Source of the DNA: Halomonas sp. BDJS001
Lineage (GTDB): Bacteria; Pseudomonadota; Gammaproteobacteria; Pseudomonadales; Halomonadaceae
Assembly (NCBI RefSeq): GCF_026104355.1
Contig: NZ_CP110535.1
Coordinates: 2,294,001 to 2,358,000 of the forward strand
Reading direction: 5' to 3'
DNA length: 64,000 nucleotides
The translations under genes and the position numbers were made by a program. The first letter of the stretch is position 1. The number at the start of each line of letters is the position of its first letter. The notes under the pieces are model-generated. The model made no database searches. It had not been told where the DNA came from and saw only the letters and a program-made list of their open reading frames with translations. Positions 44,812 to 54,191 of the stretch are shown here, piece after piece.

Positions 44812-45122
44812 GATGTTTTCCTTTGCAACTTTTGGTGCGGATGCGCTTCTTTTTGGTGCTTTATGGGTTTTGCGCGGTAGGAGAAGAAACCGTTACAGCG
44901 GCGCTAGCTGAATGCCATTAAGGTTTCCTAATAGAAACTAAGCAATTGTTATGCCGCTAATAGTGAAGTCATCGTTTTTAACGCTTATAGCAGTATTAAT
45001 TGCTGTTTATTGCTATAAAAATAGCGTTTACGACTATATAAATGCGAATGAATTGGTGATATTTTTCAAATAGTTATCGATCTTCAATTGGGGGCTAAAT
45101 CTGTGAAATGGAGTGCATCAAA
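44812..45122. other. Intergenic region between the Amt fusion and the DadA-like gene
   Basis: This 311-base gap between divergent genes has no gene that I can support. The plus-strand frame through 44603-44911 is antisense to the Amt N-terminus. The right half (44940-45080) is A/T-rich with repeated TATA-like stretches, suggesting promoters. A sigma-54-like element is listed at 44903-44917. Confidence 0.4.
44903..44917 (-). promoter_or_regulatory. Sigma-54-like promoter upstream of the Amt fusion
   Basis: On the minus strand, TGGCATTCAGCTAGC has the GG and GC dinucleotides 10 bases apart required for RpoN (consensus TGGCACG-N4-TTGC); one of the two T before GC is an A. It lies 92 bases before the start codon. 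RpoN/NtrC control of amt genes is well known. No clear NtrC site is seen. Confidence 0.35.
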
Positions 45123-46364
45123 ATGGCGCGTCAAACCGTAGTTTTGGGAGCAGGCATGGTGGGTGTCAGCATTGCCTGGCATCTGCGCCAGCGGGGACAT
45201 GAGGTCACCCTGGTGGATCGCCTTCAGCCTGGCCGTGAAACCTCGTTTGGCAATGCGGGTATTATTCAACGTGAAGCGGTTAGGCCTTACCTCTTTCCCC
45301 GCGACGTGAAGACGCTACTCAGCGTTTTACCTAACCGCCGGGTGGATATTCGCTATCGTCCGGCGGGCATGGTCAACGCCGCCTCACCGCTATTGCGCTA
45401 CTGGATGAACTCAGCGCCAAAGGCTTACCAAAAAATTGTGCCGGAATACGCTTCGCTTATTCAGCTTTCGCTGAAAACTCACGGCCCGATGATTGATGCC
45501 GCGGGCGCGGATCATTTGGTGCGCCGCCAGGGTTGGCTTGAGCTTTACCGCACTCCGGAAAAACTGGCCGCGCGGGTTAAAGAAGCCGAAGAGGCGCGGC
45601 GCCTTTATGGCGTAGAGTTTGCGCAACTGGATAGGGCTGCGCTTGAGGAGAAAGAGCCTTCGTTAAGTGACACCATTATCGGTGCGATTCACTGGCTTGA
45701 CCCCTGGACGGTTGCTGACCCAGGTGGGTTGGTCGCGGCTTATGCCCAAGCGTTTAGTAAAGACGGCGGGCGTATTTTGCAGTCGGATATCAAGTCGGTT
45801 CAACAAGTGGGTGACCGCTGGCAGGTCAATACCGCTGCTGAAGCGTTAGAAGTAGATAACGTCGTCGTGGCGCTAGGGCCCTGGGCGGGAAGCTGGCTTA
45901 AAGAATTAGGCTATCACTTTCCTACTTTTGTAAAACGTGGCTACCACATGCACTACGCACCTCAAGCGCCCGCTAAGCTAAATTTCTGGGTCATGGATGC
46001 AGAGGTTGGCTATTTATTAGCGCCGATGAACGCAGGTATTCGTCTGACCACCGGCGCGGAGTTGGATCGCCTGGATGCACCCGCTGATGTCAATCAATTA
46101 GGCGCTGCCGAGAAGGTCGCGCGTGGCGTGTTCCCGCTTGGCGAACGCCGCGATGCAGCGCCTTGGAAAGGTGCAAGACCCTGTTTGCCGGATATGAAGC
46201 CGGTGATTGGGCCTGCGCCCAGGCATCCCGGGCTATGGCTTGCCTTTGGTCATGGTCATCAGGGCTTTACCTTAGGGCCGGCAACCGGTTATCTGCTGGC
46301 GGAAATGATGGAGGGGCAGCCTACCACCATCGATATGGCGCCATTTCGTGCGGACAGGTTCTAG
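45123..46364 (+). CDS. FAD-dependent D-amino acid dehydrogenase-like oxidoreductase (DadA/DAO family)
   Basis: This 413-residue protein has the FAD dinucleotide motif GAGMVGVSIAWHL at residues 8-20, ERETSFGNAG-like PGRETSFGNAGI, and a C-terminal GHGHQGFTLGPATG typical of glycine/D-amino acid oxidases. The start ATG 45123 (MARQTVVLGAG) has GGAG 9 bases upstream; ATG 45108 would place that site inside the gene. The substrate is uncertain: D-amino acids or sarcosine-like amines. It is not next to alr or other dad genes. Confidence 0.88.
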   Translation: MARQTVVLGAGMVGVSIAWHLRQRGHEVTLVDRLQPGRETSFGNAGIIQREAVRPYLFPRDVKTLLSVLPNRRVDIRYRPAGMVNAASPLLRYWMNSAPKAYQKIVPEYASLIQLSLKTHGPMIDAAGADHLVRRQGWLELYRTPEKLAARVKEAEEARRLYGVEFAQLDRAALEEKEPSLSDTIIGAIHWLDPWTVADPGGLVAAYAQAFSKDGGRILQSDIKSVQQVGDRWQVNTAAEALEVDNVVVALGPWAGSWLKELGYHFPTFVKRGYHMHYAPQAPAKLNFWVMDAEVGYLLAPMNAGIRLTTGAELDRLDAPADVNQLGAAEKVARGVFPLGERRDAAPWKGARPCLPDMKPVIGPAPRHPGLWLAFGHGHQGFTLGPATGYLLAEMMEGQPTTIDMAPFRADRF

Positions 46365-46503
46365 CTAATGCTAGATTGATTAATGCTCAGGTGAATTAAG
46401 CCGATAGTAGTAGAGGCTGGTAAGTAATAGTGAACGATATCTTTGCGCGTGATCTAATGCTTTGCTAGTTTGAAAGTACATTTGCACACCATGAGGTGGG
46501 ACT

Positions 46504-46713
46504 ATGGATGTAGGCATCAGCAGTTCAGTTAGCGCGTCGCTTTATATGAACCAAGCGCAAACTCCTGAGCAGGCACAAATGCAGGTGTTTAAAGAAGCGC
46601 TAGATACTCAGGCGCAGCAAGTGACCGAAATCATGGCTTCAGCGGACACAGGCGCTGAACCGGATTTGGCCAAAGAGGGTAATGTGGGTACGCAGGTTAA
46701 TACCTACGCCTAG
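46504..46713 (+). CDS. YjfB-like putative motility protein
   Basis: This 69-residue protein (MDVGISSSVSASLYMNQAQT...) has the N-terminal pattern and central QVFKEALDTQAQQVTEIM helix of the YjfB family (described as putative motility proteins). GAGG lies before the ATG, and a strong terminator follows at 46768-46794. No flagellar genes are nearby. Confidence 0.75.
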   Translation: MDVGISSSVSASLYMNQAQTPEQAQMQVFKEALDTQAQQVTEIMASADTGAEPDLAKEGNVGTQVNTYA

Positions 46714-46767
46714 AGCCCAGTACCCTTAATGGTTGACTGGCAACGGTTATGACCGTTAGTACGAAAA

Positions 46768-46794
46768 AACGCTGACTTGCTCAGCGTTTTTTTT
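46768..46794 (+). terminator. Rho-independent terminator after the YjfB-like gene
   Basis: Stem AACGCTGA (46768-46775) with TCAGCGTT (46781-46788), a 5-base loop and a run of eight T (46787-46794). A run of A at the 5' side could make it work for the other strand too. Confidence 0.9.
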
Positions 46795-46951
46795 GGTCTT
46801 TTACAAGGGCGTTACGTTTGCTGCCACCCGCGACAACAGCTGCCTCCAGGCGTTACAATTGCGCCAATGAACATTGCTCACTGCGCGGTGGCTAATTAGC
46901 GAAAGCTGCTGATTGAATGCTGCGCTGAGACCCTATAGTTGAAGAGGCACA

Positions 46952-48541
46952 ATGAAAGAGACACAGCTAGCCCATGAAGCTGGGCTTAGGCGCACCTTTG
47001 CGATTATTTCGCACCCCGACGCCGGTAAAACGACCATTACTGAAAAGATGCTGCTATTTGGGAATGCTATCCAGTTAGCCGGCTCGGTGAAGAGCAAACG
47101 TAACGATCGCCACGCAACGTCAGACTGGATGAAGATGGAGCAGGAGCGAGGGATTTCGGTGACGACCTCGGTGATGCAGTTTCCCTATGGTGGACGCATT
47201 GTCAACCTGCTGGATACCCCCGGCCACGAAGACTTCTCTGAAGATACCTACCGCACGCTCACGGCGGTCGATTCTGCCTTGATGGTGATCGACGGCGCCA
47301 AAGGTGTTGAGGATCGCACCATTAAATTGATGGAAGTGTGTCGTCTGCGCACCACGCCGATTCTCACCTTTATCAACAAAATGGATCGCGATATCCGCGA
47401 CCCCATTGAGGTGATGGATGAAGTCGAGACCGTCTTAAACATTCAATGTGCGCCGATGACCTGGCCGATCGGTATGGGTCGCCACTTCAAAGGTGTTTAC
47501 CACCTCTATAACGACGTGATTCATCTGTATACCCAGGGGCAGGGGAGCCGTATTCCTGAGGACAAGCGCATAGAGGGCTTACACAGTCCCGAAGTGGATG
47601 CTGTGCTTGGAGAAGAGCAGGCCGAAGAGCTGCGCATGGAAGTCGAGCTGGTGCGCGGTGCCTCCCATGAGTTTGATCTGGATGCTTACCGGAGGGGGGA
47701 GCTTTCACCGGTCTATTTCGGTACCGCCATGGGTAACTTTGGTGTGCGTGAAATGCTTGACGGTTTTGTCGAGTACGCGCCGCCGCCTCAGGCCCACGAA
47801 ACCGATACGCGGGTAGTCACATCTGATGATGAGCGCTTCACCGGCTTCGTGTTTAAAATCCAGGCCAATATGGATCCCAATCACCGTGACCGCATCGCTT
47901 TTTTGCGGGTCTGCTCGGGTAAGTACGAAAAGAACATGAAGATGCGCCATGTGCGTATTGGTAAGGACGTTAAAATTGCCGACGCCTTGACCTTTATGGC
48001 CTCTGACCGCTCCCAGGTGGAAGAGGCCTGGCCTGGCGATATTATTGGTCTGCACAATCACGGCACGATTCAGATCGGCGATACCTTTACCGTGGGCGAA
48101 GATATGCGCTTTACCGGCATACCGCACTTTGCGCCTGAACTCTTTAAGCGCGTGCGGCTGAAAGACCCGCTGAAGATGAAGGCGCTACAAAAAGGCTTGC
48201 AGCAGCTTTCCGAAGAGGGCGCTACCCAGGTCTTTATGCCGATGGATAACAACGACCTGATTCTTGGCGCCGTAGGTACCCTGCAGTTCGATGTGGTCGC
48301 CCACCGCTTGAAAGAGGAGTACAAGGTCGACTGCTTGTACGAAGGGGTTAATGTACAGACCGCGCGCTGGGTCTACTGTGAAGATGCCAAAAAATTGGAA
48401 GAGTTTAAGCGTAAAGCCAGCGCCAACCTGGCGATCGATGGCGGTGGTTACCTCACCTATATCGCGCCTACCCGGGTTAACCTGCAGATGACCCAGGAGC
48501 GCTGGCCGGATATTCGCTTCCAGCCGACCCGCGAGCACTAA
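46952..48541 (+). CDS. prfC: Peptide chain release factor 3
   Basis: This 529-residue translational GTPase recycles RF1/RF2. G motifs are [17 protein letters not shown] (G1, about residue 22), [16 protein letters not shown] (G3), and INKMDRD (G4). The length equals E. coli RF3 (529). GAAGAGG precedes the ATG at 46952. It is followed after 20 bases by a TatD-family gene. Confidence 0.97.
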   Translation: MKETQLAHEAGLRRTFAIISHPDAGKTTITEKMLLFGNAIQLAGSVKSKRNDRHATSDWMKMEQERGISVTTSVMQFPYGGRIVNLLDTPGHEDFSEDTYRTLTAVDSALMVIDGAKGVEDRTIKLMEVCRLRTTPILTFINKMDRDIRDPIEVMDEVETVLNIQCAPMTWPIGMGRHFKGVYHLYNDVIHLYTQGQGSRIPEDKRIEGLHSPEVDAVLGEEQAEELRMEVELVRGASHEFDLDAYRRGELSPVYFGTAMGNFGVREMLDGFVEYAPPPQAHETDTRVVTSDDERFTGFVFKIQANMDPNHRDRIAFLRVCSGKYEKNMKMRHVRIGKDVKIADALTFMASDRSQVEEAWPGDIIGLHNHGTIQIGDTFTVGEDMRFTGIPHFAPELFKRVRLKDPLKMKALQKGLQQLSEEGATQVFMPMDNNDLILGAVGTLQFDVVAHRLKEEYKVDCLYEGVNVQTARWVYCEDAKKLEEFKRKASANLAIDGGGYLTYIAPTRVNLQMTQERWPDIRFQPTREH

Positions 48542-48561
48542 CATGTATAGGTAGTAGTCCC

Positions 48562-49329
48562 ATGCTGGTTGATGCCCACTGTCATCTCGATTTTACCCAG
48601 TTTGATCAGGATCGAGCAGAGGTGTTTGAGAGTGCCAAGGCAGTGGGTGTGGCGCACTTTGTGGTGCCGGGCACTACCCGTGCCCGCTGGCAGCAGGTGC
48701 TGGCGCTGGGCGAGCGGGCGGATACTTCGGTATGCCTGGGTTTACACCCTTATTTTGTCGATGAGCATCAAGCCTCGGATATTAACGCGCTTGATTCTCT
48801 GCTCGGTGAGCACCCTGAGGTTGTCGCCGTGGGTGAGTGCGGTATTGATGGTCGTTTTACCGACACCCTTGAAGCGCAGTGGCACTACTTTGATGCCCAG
48901 CTAAGATTGGCCAAACAGCATGCACTCCCAGTGGTGATTCACTGCGTCCACGCCAATGACAAGGTCGCTAAGCGCCTTCGCCAGCTTGCGCTTCCCGAAG
49001 CGGGGTTGATTCACGCCTTCTCAGGCTCCCTTGAGCAAGCGAACAAGTTTCTCGACCAGGGGTTCAAACTGGGGTTGGGCGGCGCTGTCACCTACGAGCG
49101 CGCCAAGCGGTTACGGCGAACCGTTGAGGCGCTGCCTGACGATGCCTTTGTGTTGGAAACCGACAGCCCTGATATGCCGCTTAGCGGCTACCAGGGAATG
49201 CGGAACGAGCCGCGGCGAGTAGCCGAGGTATGCAGTGCTGTGGCTAAACTGCGCGGACAAACAGTGGAGCAGGTTGCGGCACAGAGCAGTGATACCGCCG
49301 CGACGCTATTTGGCTTCTCCTGTACTTAA
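48562..49329 (+). CDS. TatD-family metal-dependent hydrolase (YjjV-like)
   Basis: This 255-residue TIM-barrel hydrolase starts MLVDAHCHLDF (metal-binding HxH), with VGECGIDGRF, IHCVHAND, IHAFSGSLEQA and LETDSPDMPLSGYQG. The family members are Mg2+-dependent DNases or deacylases. It is co-directional with prfC and convergent with ygfZ. Confidence 0.92.
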   Translation: MLVDAHCHLDFTQFDQDRAEVFESAKAVGVAHFVVPGTTRARWQQVLALGERADTSVCLGLHPYFVDEHQASDINALDSLLGEHPEVVAVGECGIDGRFTDTLEAQWHYFDAQLRLAKQHALPVVIHCVHANDKVAKRLRQLALPEAGLIHAFSGSLEQANKFLDQGFKLGLGGAVTYERAKRLRRTVEALPDDAFVLETDSPDMPLSGYQGMRNEPRRVAEVCSAVAKLRGQTVEQVAAQSSDTAATLFGFSCT

Positions 49330-49340
49330 CTACGCTAGAC

Positions 49341-50312
49341 TTAGCCGTTAAGGCTAACCGCCAGCTGTTCCGGGTCAACGCGCTCGATTGTATAGGGCAG
49401 TGGCAGAAGGGTGGCTGGCGCCCCAGCTAAATAGAGCTGCATCGTTTCTTCGGCGACTTTGGTGCTCATGACCGCCAGCGTTTCAACGCCGCCTTGTTGG
49501 TTAAGCGCACTGACTACCACTTCGCCGACCGCTTTATCGTCGCCATTAACCACGCTGGCACCCACTTCTGGCAGCGATGCAGATTCTACACTGAGGCGCA
49601 TCAAACGCTTTTTCACCTGACCACGGAAATGCGCCCGGGCGACGACCTCCTGGCCGGTATAGCAGCCCTTTTTAAAGCTAATGCCACCCAGCGCCTCCCA
49701 GTTAAGCATCTGGGGCAGGAAATGATCCTGCTGGGCATCGGATAACCACGCCAGGCCGCTACGGATATCTTCAAGCTGCCAGGCATTGCGGTCTGCCTGA
49801 TCATTCTGGGCCGGCGCTATATCAATATTGGCGTCATCCTCGAAACATAATAGCCAACGCGGTGTCTCACCAGGGTAGCGAAGTACGCAGGCTTCCGCGT
49901 TGTGGGTGTGGGTGCCCACCTTGTCAGGTAGCGTCAGACCCAACTGGTTCGCAAGCGATGAGGCGCCTTCGCTTGTGCCAATCACGGTAAGATCGGGCAG
50001 TGAAACCAGTTCAACCTTGTAAAAAGCGGCGAATTTCTTCAGATGGTTGGCTAAGCTATCCAATAGGGTGCTGCTTAGCAGCAGCCGGAAATGCTCTTCG
50101 CCCAAGCGCATCAACTGAGCGTTGGCCAGCATGCGGCCCTTCGGTGTACAAAAGCAGGTGAGCGGGGCAAAGTGCCCATCGGCCAAGCTTACCTGAGCGC
50201 TGGTCTGGCCCTGAAGGAACTTCTCTGCATCCGCACCCTTCACATCCAGCGCGGCCAAGTGGTTAAGGCGGACGCTGCCAAGGGCCGGGGTGCTAGCGGT
50301 AACGGTCGCCAT
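49341..50312 (-). CDS. ygfZ: tRNA-modifying protein YgfZ (folate-binding, Fe-S repair)
   Basis: This 323-residue GcvT-like protein acts with folate in the repair or synthesis of some iron-sulfur enzymes (known for E. coli, where it supports MiaB). The signature motif KGCYTGQEVVARAHFRG is at about residues 216-232, with KFLQGQTSAQV near the N-terminus. Its start is preceded by GAGG. It is divergent from the HMA-like gene. Confidence 0.94.
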   Translation of the reverse strand: MATVTASTPALGSVRLNHLAALDVKGADAEKFLQGQTSAQVSLADGHFAPLTCFCTPKGRMLANAQLMRLGEEHFRLLLSSTLLDSLANHLKKFAAFYKVELVSLPDLTVIGTSEGASSLANQLGLTLPDKVGTHTHNAEACVLRYPGETPRWLLCFEDDANIDIAPAQNDQADRNAWQLEDIRSGLAWLSDAQQDHFLPQMLNWEALGGISFKKGCYTGQEVVARAHFRGQVKKRLMRLSVESASLPEVGASVVNGDDKAVGEVVVSALNQQGGVETLAVMSTKVAEETMQLYLAGAPATLLPLPYTIERVDPEQLAVSLNG

Positions 50313-50490
50313 AAAACCTCCTGAAAAAGTGGCAAAGCGTTCAGTAGTGATCTATTCACTCTAAACGAGTAAAGCGTATCTTTTGTGCCTATAAAGTGTG
50401 GGCGGTGGGTGCTGATTGCAAGGCACCCTTAGCGTGCTAGACTCTTTCTTCTGTATCAGTTTTGCACAGCTCAACAGGCAGGGAAACGTC

Positions 50491-50688
50491 ATGGCGCAGC
50501 AGTCGCTAACATTTCAAGGTGTTAAATCGGTTGACCAGGTCAACAAAATTACCACGGCGCTGATGATGCTTGACGGCGTTGATAGCGCCGAAGTGGGTCG
50601 GCATGGCGCCGATGTCGATGGTCGGGTAAAGCGCGAGGCGCTGATTAATGCCATTGAAAAACTCAAATTAGGCGTAAAGGTATCCTAA
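50491..50688 (+). CDS. Small ferredoxin-like (HMA-fold) protein without metal-binding CxxC
   Basis: This 65-residue protein (MAQQSLTFQGVKSVDQVNK...) follows the beta-alpha-beta-beta-alpha-beta rhythm of heavy-metal-associated domains, with the G(V/M)xxxxV...L...GVxxAEV pattern. It has no cysteine, so it cannot bind copper in the usual way. CAGGGAAA precedes ATG 50491. Its stop overlaps the OsmC ATG by one base (TAATG), so the two are coupled. Confidence 0.7.
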   Translation: MAQQSLTFQGVKSVDQVNKITTALMMLDGVDSAEVGRHGADVDGRVKREALINAIEKLKLGVKVS

Positions 50689-51095
50689 TGCACCCTCCCA
50701 TTACCGTGATTAGTGAGCGCAACCATCTCTTTCGGCAGCGTGTCGAAGTCGATGGCCTGGAGTCTCTCTATGGCGACGTGCCTCCTATCGTTGGTGGCGA
50801 GGGCAGTGCCCCTGATCCTCACGACTATTTTGATATTGCCTTGGGCACCTGCAAAGCGATCACCGTACAGATGTATGCCAAGCGCAAAGAGTGGCCGCTA
50901 GAGGGGATTACCGTCACTGTACAGCGCGATGATAGCCAGGAAAAAAAGGGTATCTACAAGCTGGACGTGGTATTGACGCTGCACGGTATCGATGACCCCG
51001 AGCAGCGCGCCAGGCTGGAAGATATCAGTCATCGTTGCCCCATTCAGCGATTGATGACTCAGTCAACGGTCGAGATCGCTACTCGGCTTAGCTAG
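50688..51095 (+). CDS. OsmC/Ohr-family peroxiredoxin-like protein
   Basis: This 135-residue protein has the two family cysteines at 55 (LGTCKAIT) and 117 (HRCPIQRL), GGEGSAPDPHDYFDIALG, and VTVQRDD. Members reduce organic hydroperoxides using these cysteines. It is coupled by a 1-base overlap to the upstream HMA-fold gene and lies 54 bases before uvrB. Confidence 0.9.
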   Translation: MHPPITVISERNHLFRQRVEVDGLESLYGDVPPIVGGEGSAPDPHDYFDIALGTCKAITVQMYAKRKEWPLEGITVTVQRDDSQEKKGIYKLDVVLTLHGIDDPEQRARLEDISHRCPIQRLMTQSTVEIATRLS

Positions 51096-51149
51096 TTTTG
51101 TTGGGTCTGGTTTTATTGGGTTTGATTTCTCTTCTCTTCAGGAGCACCG

Positions 51150-53174
51150 ATGAGCAAAGCCTTTCGATTGCAGTCAAAATTTCAGCCAGCTGGCGACCAG
51201 CCGGCCGCCATCAAGGGGCTGATCAGTGGCCTGGAATCAGGGCTTGCCCATCAAACCCTGCTGGGGGTCACTGGGTCGGGCAAAACCTTCACTATGGCCA
51301 ACGTGGTGGAGCAGCAGCAGCGTCCCACCATTGTGATGGCGCCAAACAAAACATTAGCGGCCCAGCTGTACGGCGAATTCAAAGCGTTTTTCCCGGATAA
51401 CGCCGTAGAGTACTTCGTTTCCTACTACGACTACTATCAACCAGAAGCCTATGTACCTTCTTCAGATACCTTTATCGAGAAGGATGCCTCAATAAACGAC
51501 CATATTGAGCAGATGCGCCTCTCCGCCACCAAGGCACTGCTGGAGCGCCGCGACGCGTTGATCGTGGTATCGGTGTCGGCGATTTATGGCTTGGGTGATC
51601 CTGACCAGTACCTGAAAATGCGTTTGCACTTTACCCGCGGCGAGCTCATTGATCAGCGCGCTTTCCTGCGCCGCTTGGCCGAACTTCAGTACACCCGCAA
51701 TGATATGGATTTTCGTCGCGGCACCTACCGGGTGCGTGGTGATGTGATCGATATCTTCCCCGCCGACTCTGACGAGGAGGCGGTGCGGGTGGAGCTGTTC
51801 GACAGCGAAATCGACACCATTCGCCTGTTTGATCCGCTCACTGGTGCCGTTCACGGTGAAGTGCCGCGGATGACCATCTACCCCAAATCTCACTACGTGA
51901 CCCCGCGGGAAACGATTTTGGGCGCCATTGATGCGATTAAAGAGGAGCTGAAAGAGCGTCTGGAGTGGATGCGCAAGCATGAACGATTGGTGGAGGCACA
52001 GCGCCTTGAGCAGCGCACCCTTTACGATATTGAGATGATGCTGGAGTTGGGTTACTGCAACGGTATCGAAAACTACTCCCGCTACCTCTCTGGGCGGGCC
52101 CCCGGAGAGCCGCCGCCGACGTTCTTCGACTATCTGCCCGATGACGCGTTGCTGTTTATCGACGAGTCTCACGTCAGCGTGCCCCAGGTAGGCGGCATGT
52201 ATAAAGGCGATCGCTCGCGTAAAGAGACCCTGGTCGAGTATGGCTTCCGGCTGCCCTCTGCGCTGGATAACCGGCCCATGAAGTTTGAAGAGTGGGAGGC
52301 CATTTCTCCGCAAACCATCTTTGTCTCCGCCACCCCCGGTCGCTACGAAGACGAACATGCCAGCCAGACCGTTGAGCAGGTGGTACGTCCCACCGGGCTA
52401 TTGGATCCCGAAATTGAAGTGCGGCCAGCCAGCACCCAGGTTGATGATCTGCTTTCGGAAATTGGTTTGCGCACCGCCGTTGGCGAGCGGGTGCTGGTAA
52501 CCACGCTAACCAAACGTATGGCGGAAGACCTGACCGAATATTTTGATGAGCACGGCATTCGGGTTCGCTACTTACACTCGGATATCGACACCGTCGAGCG
52601 GGTGGAGATTATTCGTGATCTGCGGCTGGGCAAGTTTGATGTGTTGGTAGGTATCAACCTGCTGCGCGAAGGCCTGGATATTCCCGAGGTGTCGCTGGTG
52701 GCGATTCTGGATGCGGACAAAGAGGGCTTTCTGCGTGCGGAGCGCTCGCTGATCCAGACCATTGGCCGCGCGGCCCGTAACGCCCATGGTAAGGCGATTC
52801 TCTACGGTGATCGGATTACTGACTCGATGCGCAGGGCGATTGATGAGACCGAGCGACGCCGCGCCAAGCAGACCGCTCATAACGAGAAGCATGGCATTAC
52901 GCCAACCACCGTGACACGCTCGGTGGCCGATATACTTGAAGCCGCCCAGGCACCAGGTAAGAAGAGCAGTCGTCGACGTGACAACGAGCGTAAAGTGGCG
53001 GAGAGCGCTGCCGAGTACGATGTCACCACCATGAGCAAGCAAGATCTGCTGGGGGCCATTAGCAAACTCGAAGACGCCATGTTTGAAGCAGCGCAAAACC
53101 TGGAGTTTGAAGAGGCGGCGCGGCTTCGCGATCAGCTCCATCAAATGAAAGAAAAACAGCTGGCGCTGGGCTAG
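51150..53174 (+). CDS. uvrB: Excinuclease ABC subunit B
   Basis: This 674-residue UvrB (E. coli 673) verifies DNA damage in nucleotide excision repair. Walker A is [10 protein letters not shown] near residue 40, the beta-hairpin region is [15 protein letters not shown], the helicase motif is [11 protein letters not shown] motif VI region is IGRAARN, and a C-terminal UVR motif ([18 protein letters not shown]) contacts UvrC. AGGAG precedes the ATG. Confidence 0.98.
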   Translation: MSKAFRLQSKFQPAGDQPAAIKGLISGLESGLAHQTLLGVTGSGKTFTMANVVEQQQRPTIVMAPNKTLAAQLYGEFKAFFPDNAVEYFVSYYDYYQPEAYVPSSDTFIEKDASINDHIEQMRLSATKALLERRDALIVVSVSAIYGLGDPDQYLKMRLHFTRGELIDQRAFLRRLAELQYTRNDMDFRRGTYRVRGDVIDIFPADSDEEAVRVELFDSEIDTIRLFDPLTGAVHGEVPRMTIYPKSHYVTPRETILGAIDAIKEELKERLEWMRKHERLVEAQRLEQRTLYDIEMMLELGYCNGIENYSRYLSGRAPGEPPPTFFDYLPDDALLFIDESHVSVPQVGGMYKGDRSRKETLVEYGFRLPSALDNRPMKFEEWEAISPQTIFVSATPGRYEDEHASQTVEQVVRPTGLLDPEIEVRPASTQVDDLLSEIGLRTAVGERVLVTTLTKRMAEDLTEYFDEHGIRVRYLHSDIDTVERVEIIRDLRLGKFDVLVGINLLREGLDIPEVSLVAILDADKEGFLRAERSLIQTIGRAARNAHGKAILYGDRITDSMRRAIDETERRRAKQTAHNEKHGITPTTVTRSVADILEAAQAPGKKSSRRRDNERKVAESAAEYDVTTMSKQDLLGAISKLEDAMFEAAQNLEFEEAARLRDQLHQMKEKQLALG

Positions 53175-53178
53175 CGGT

Positions 53179-54000
53179 ATGCCGGAAGGCCCAGAAATCC
53201 GCCGCGCGGCAGATCGCATTGAGCAGCAGATAGGCGGACGGATGATCGACGATGCCTGGTTCGCCTTTCCTGAGCTTGCCGAGCAGGCGGCGTCATTGAT
53301 CGGTACGCGGGTTTCCCGGGTAGATACCAGAGGCAAAGCGATGCTAATCCGGTTCTCCGATCAGCGCGTGCTTTACTCCCACAATCAGCTCTATGGGATT
53401 TGGAAGCTGCACAGCGAGGATAACCCACCACACACCAAGCGAGCGCTGCGGGTTCGATTGAGTGCAGAAGGGCGCTGCGCAAGTCTCTATAGTGCCTCCG
53501 ATATTTCCCTCTGGCACGCAGAAAATCTCACTCAGCACCCTTTCTTAGCCCGCCTGGGCCCGGATCTGTTGAGCCAGGAAATGGCGCCATCCGATGTGCA
53601 GCAGCGGCTCAATTTAAAGCAGTTTCATAAACGCAGCCTGGGCGCACTGCTGCTCGATCAGGGGTTGGTGGCAGGGTTGGGTAATTATTTGCGCTCTGAA
53701 ATCCTGTTTTATGCCCAGCTGCCACCGAATGTCCGCCCGGTGGATTTAAGTCCCGAACAGCATAAAACGCTGGCTGATTGCATCATTAGCGTTACCCGAC
53801 AAGCCTACCAAACCGCTGGCGTTACCAATCGGGAGGCCTGGATTGCCCAGGCCAAAGCAGCGGGTGAACCACGCAGACAGTGGCGCTTTGCCGTTTTCGA
53901 GCGGGCAGGTCTGGAGTGCCATCGTTGCGGATCCGTGATCGAGCGCAAAATGGTCGGGTCGCGACGGCTCTATCTATGCCCAAACTGCCAATCAGCGTGA
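53179..54000 (+). CDS. nei: Endonuclease VIII (DNA glycosylase/AP lyase for oxidised pyrimidines)
   Basis: This 273-residue Fpg/Nei-family enzyme has catalytic P2/E3 in MPEGPEIRRAAD, a lysine in DTRGKAMLIRF, the H2TH region with QGLVAGLGNYLRSEILF, and a C-terminal zinc finger (CHRCGSVIERKM...LCPNC). MPEGPEI and the QLYGIWKL segment indicate Nei rather than Fpg. It starts 5 bases after uvrB, forming a repair pair. Confidence 0.94.
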   Translation: MPEGPEIRRAADRIEQQIGGRMIDDAWFAFPELAEQAASLIGTRVSRVDTRGKAMLIRFSDQRVLYSHNQLYGIWKLHSEDNPPHTKRALRVRLSAEGRCASLYSASDISLWHAENLTQHPFLARLGPDLLSQEMAPSDVQQRLNLKQFHKRSLGALLLDQGLVAGLGNYLRSEILFYAQLPPNVRPVDLSPEQHKTLADCIISVTRQAYQTAGVTNREAWIAQAKAAGEPRRQWRFAVFERAGLECHRCGSVIERKMVGSRRLYLCPNCQSA

Positions 54001-54191
54001 GTAGCTTTTTATACCGTTATCTTGTCTAAAAGTATGGGCTACATCAAGCCTTTTTGAACTAGTCAGTCATCCCGTTGAGGAGTGCTGCCGGAGGAGGATC
54101 AATACGGTATACTGGCGTTACGCTAAGACGGCACCTCCGCCGGTGCGGAAGAGAGCCGCTGACTAGACGATAACCTAGGAGCTATTACTCC

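Noticed and set aside
44603..44911. Plus-strand 102-codon frame overlapping the start of the Amt fusion
   Set aside because: Mostly antisense to the conserved Amt N-terminus and without a ribosome site or domain.
51489..52358. Open frame of 289 codons on the minus strand inside uvrB
   Set aside because: A shadow of the conserved uvrB reading frame without any domain.
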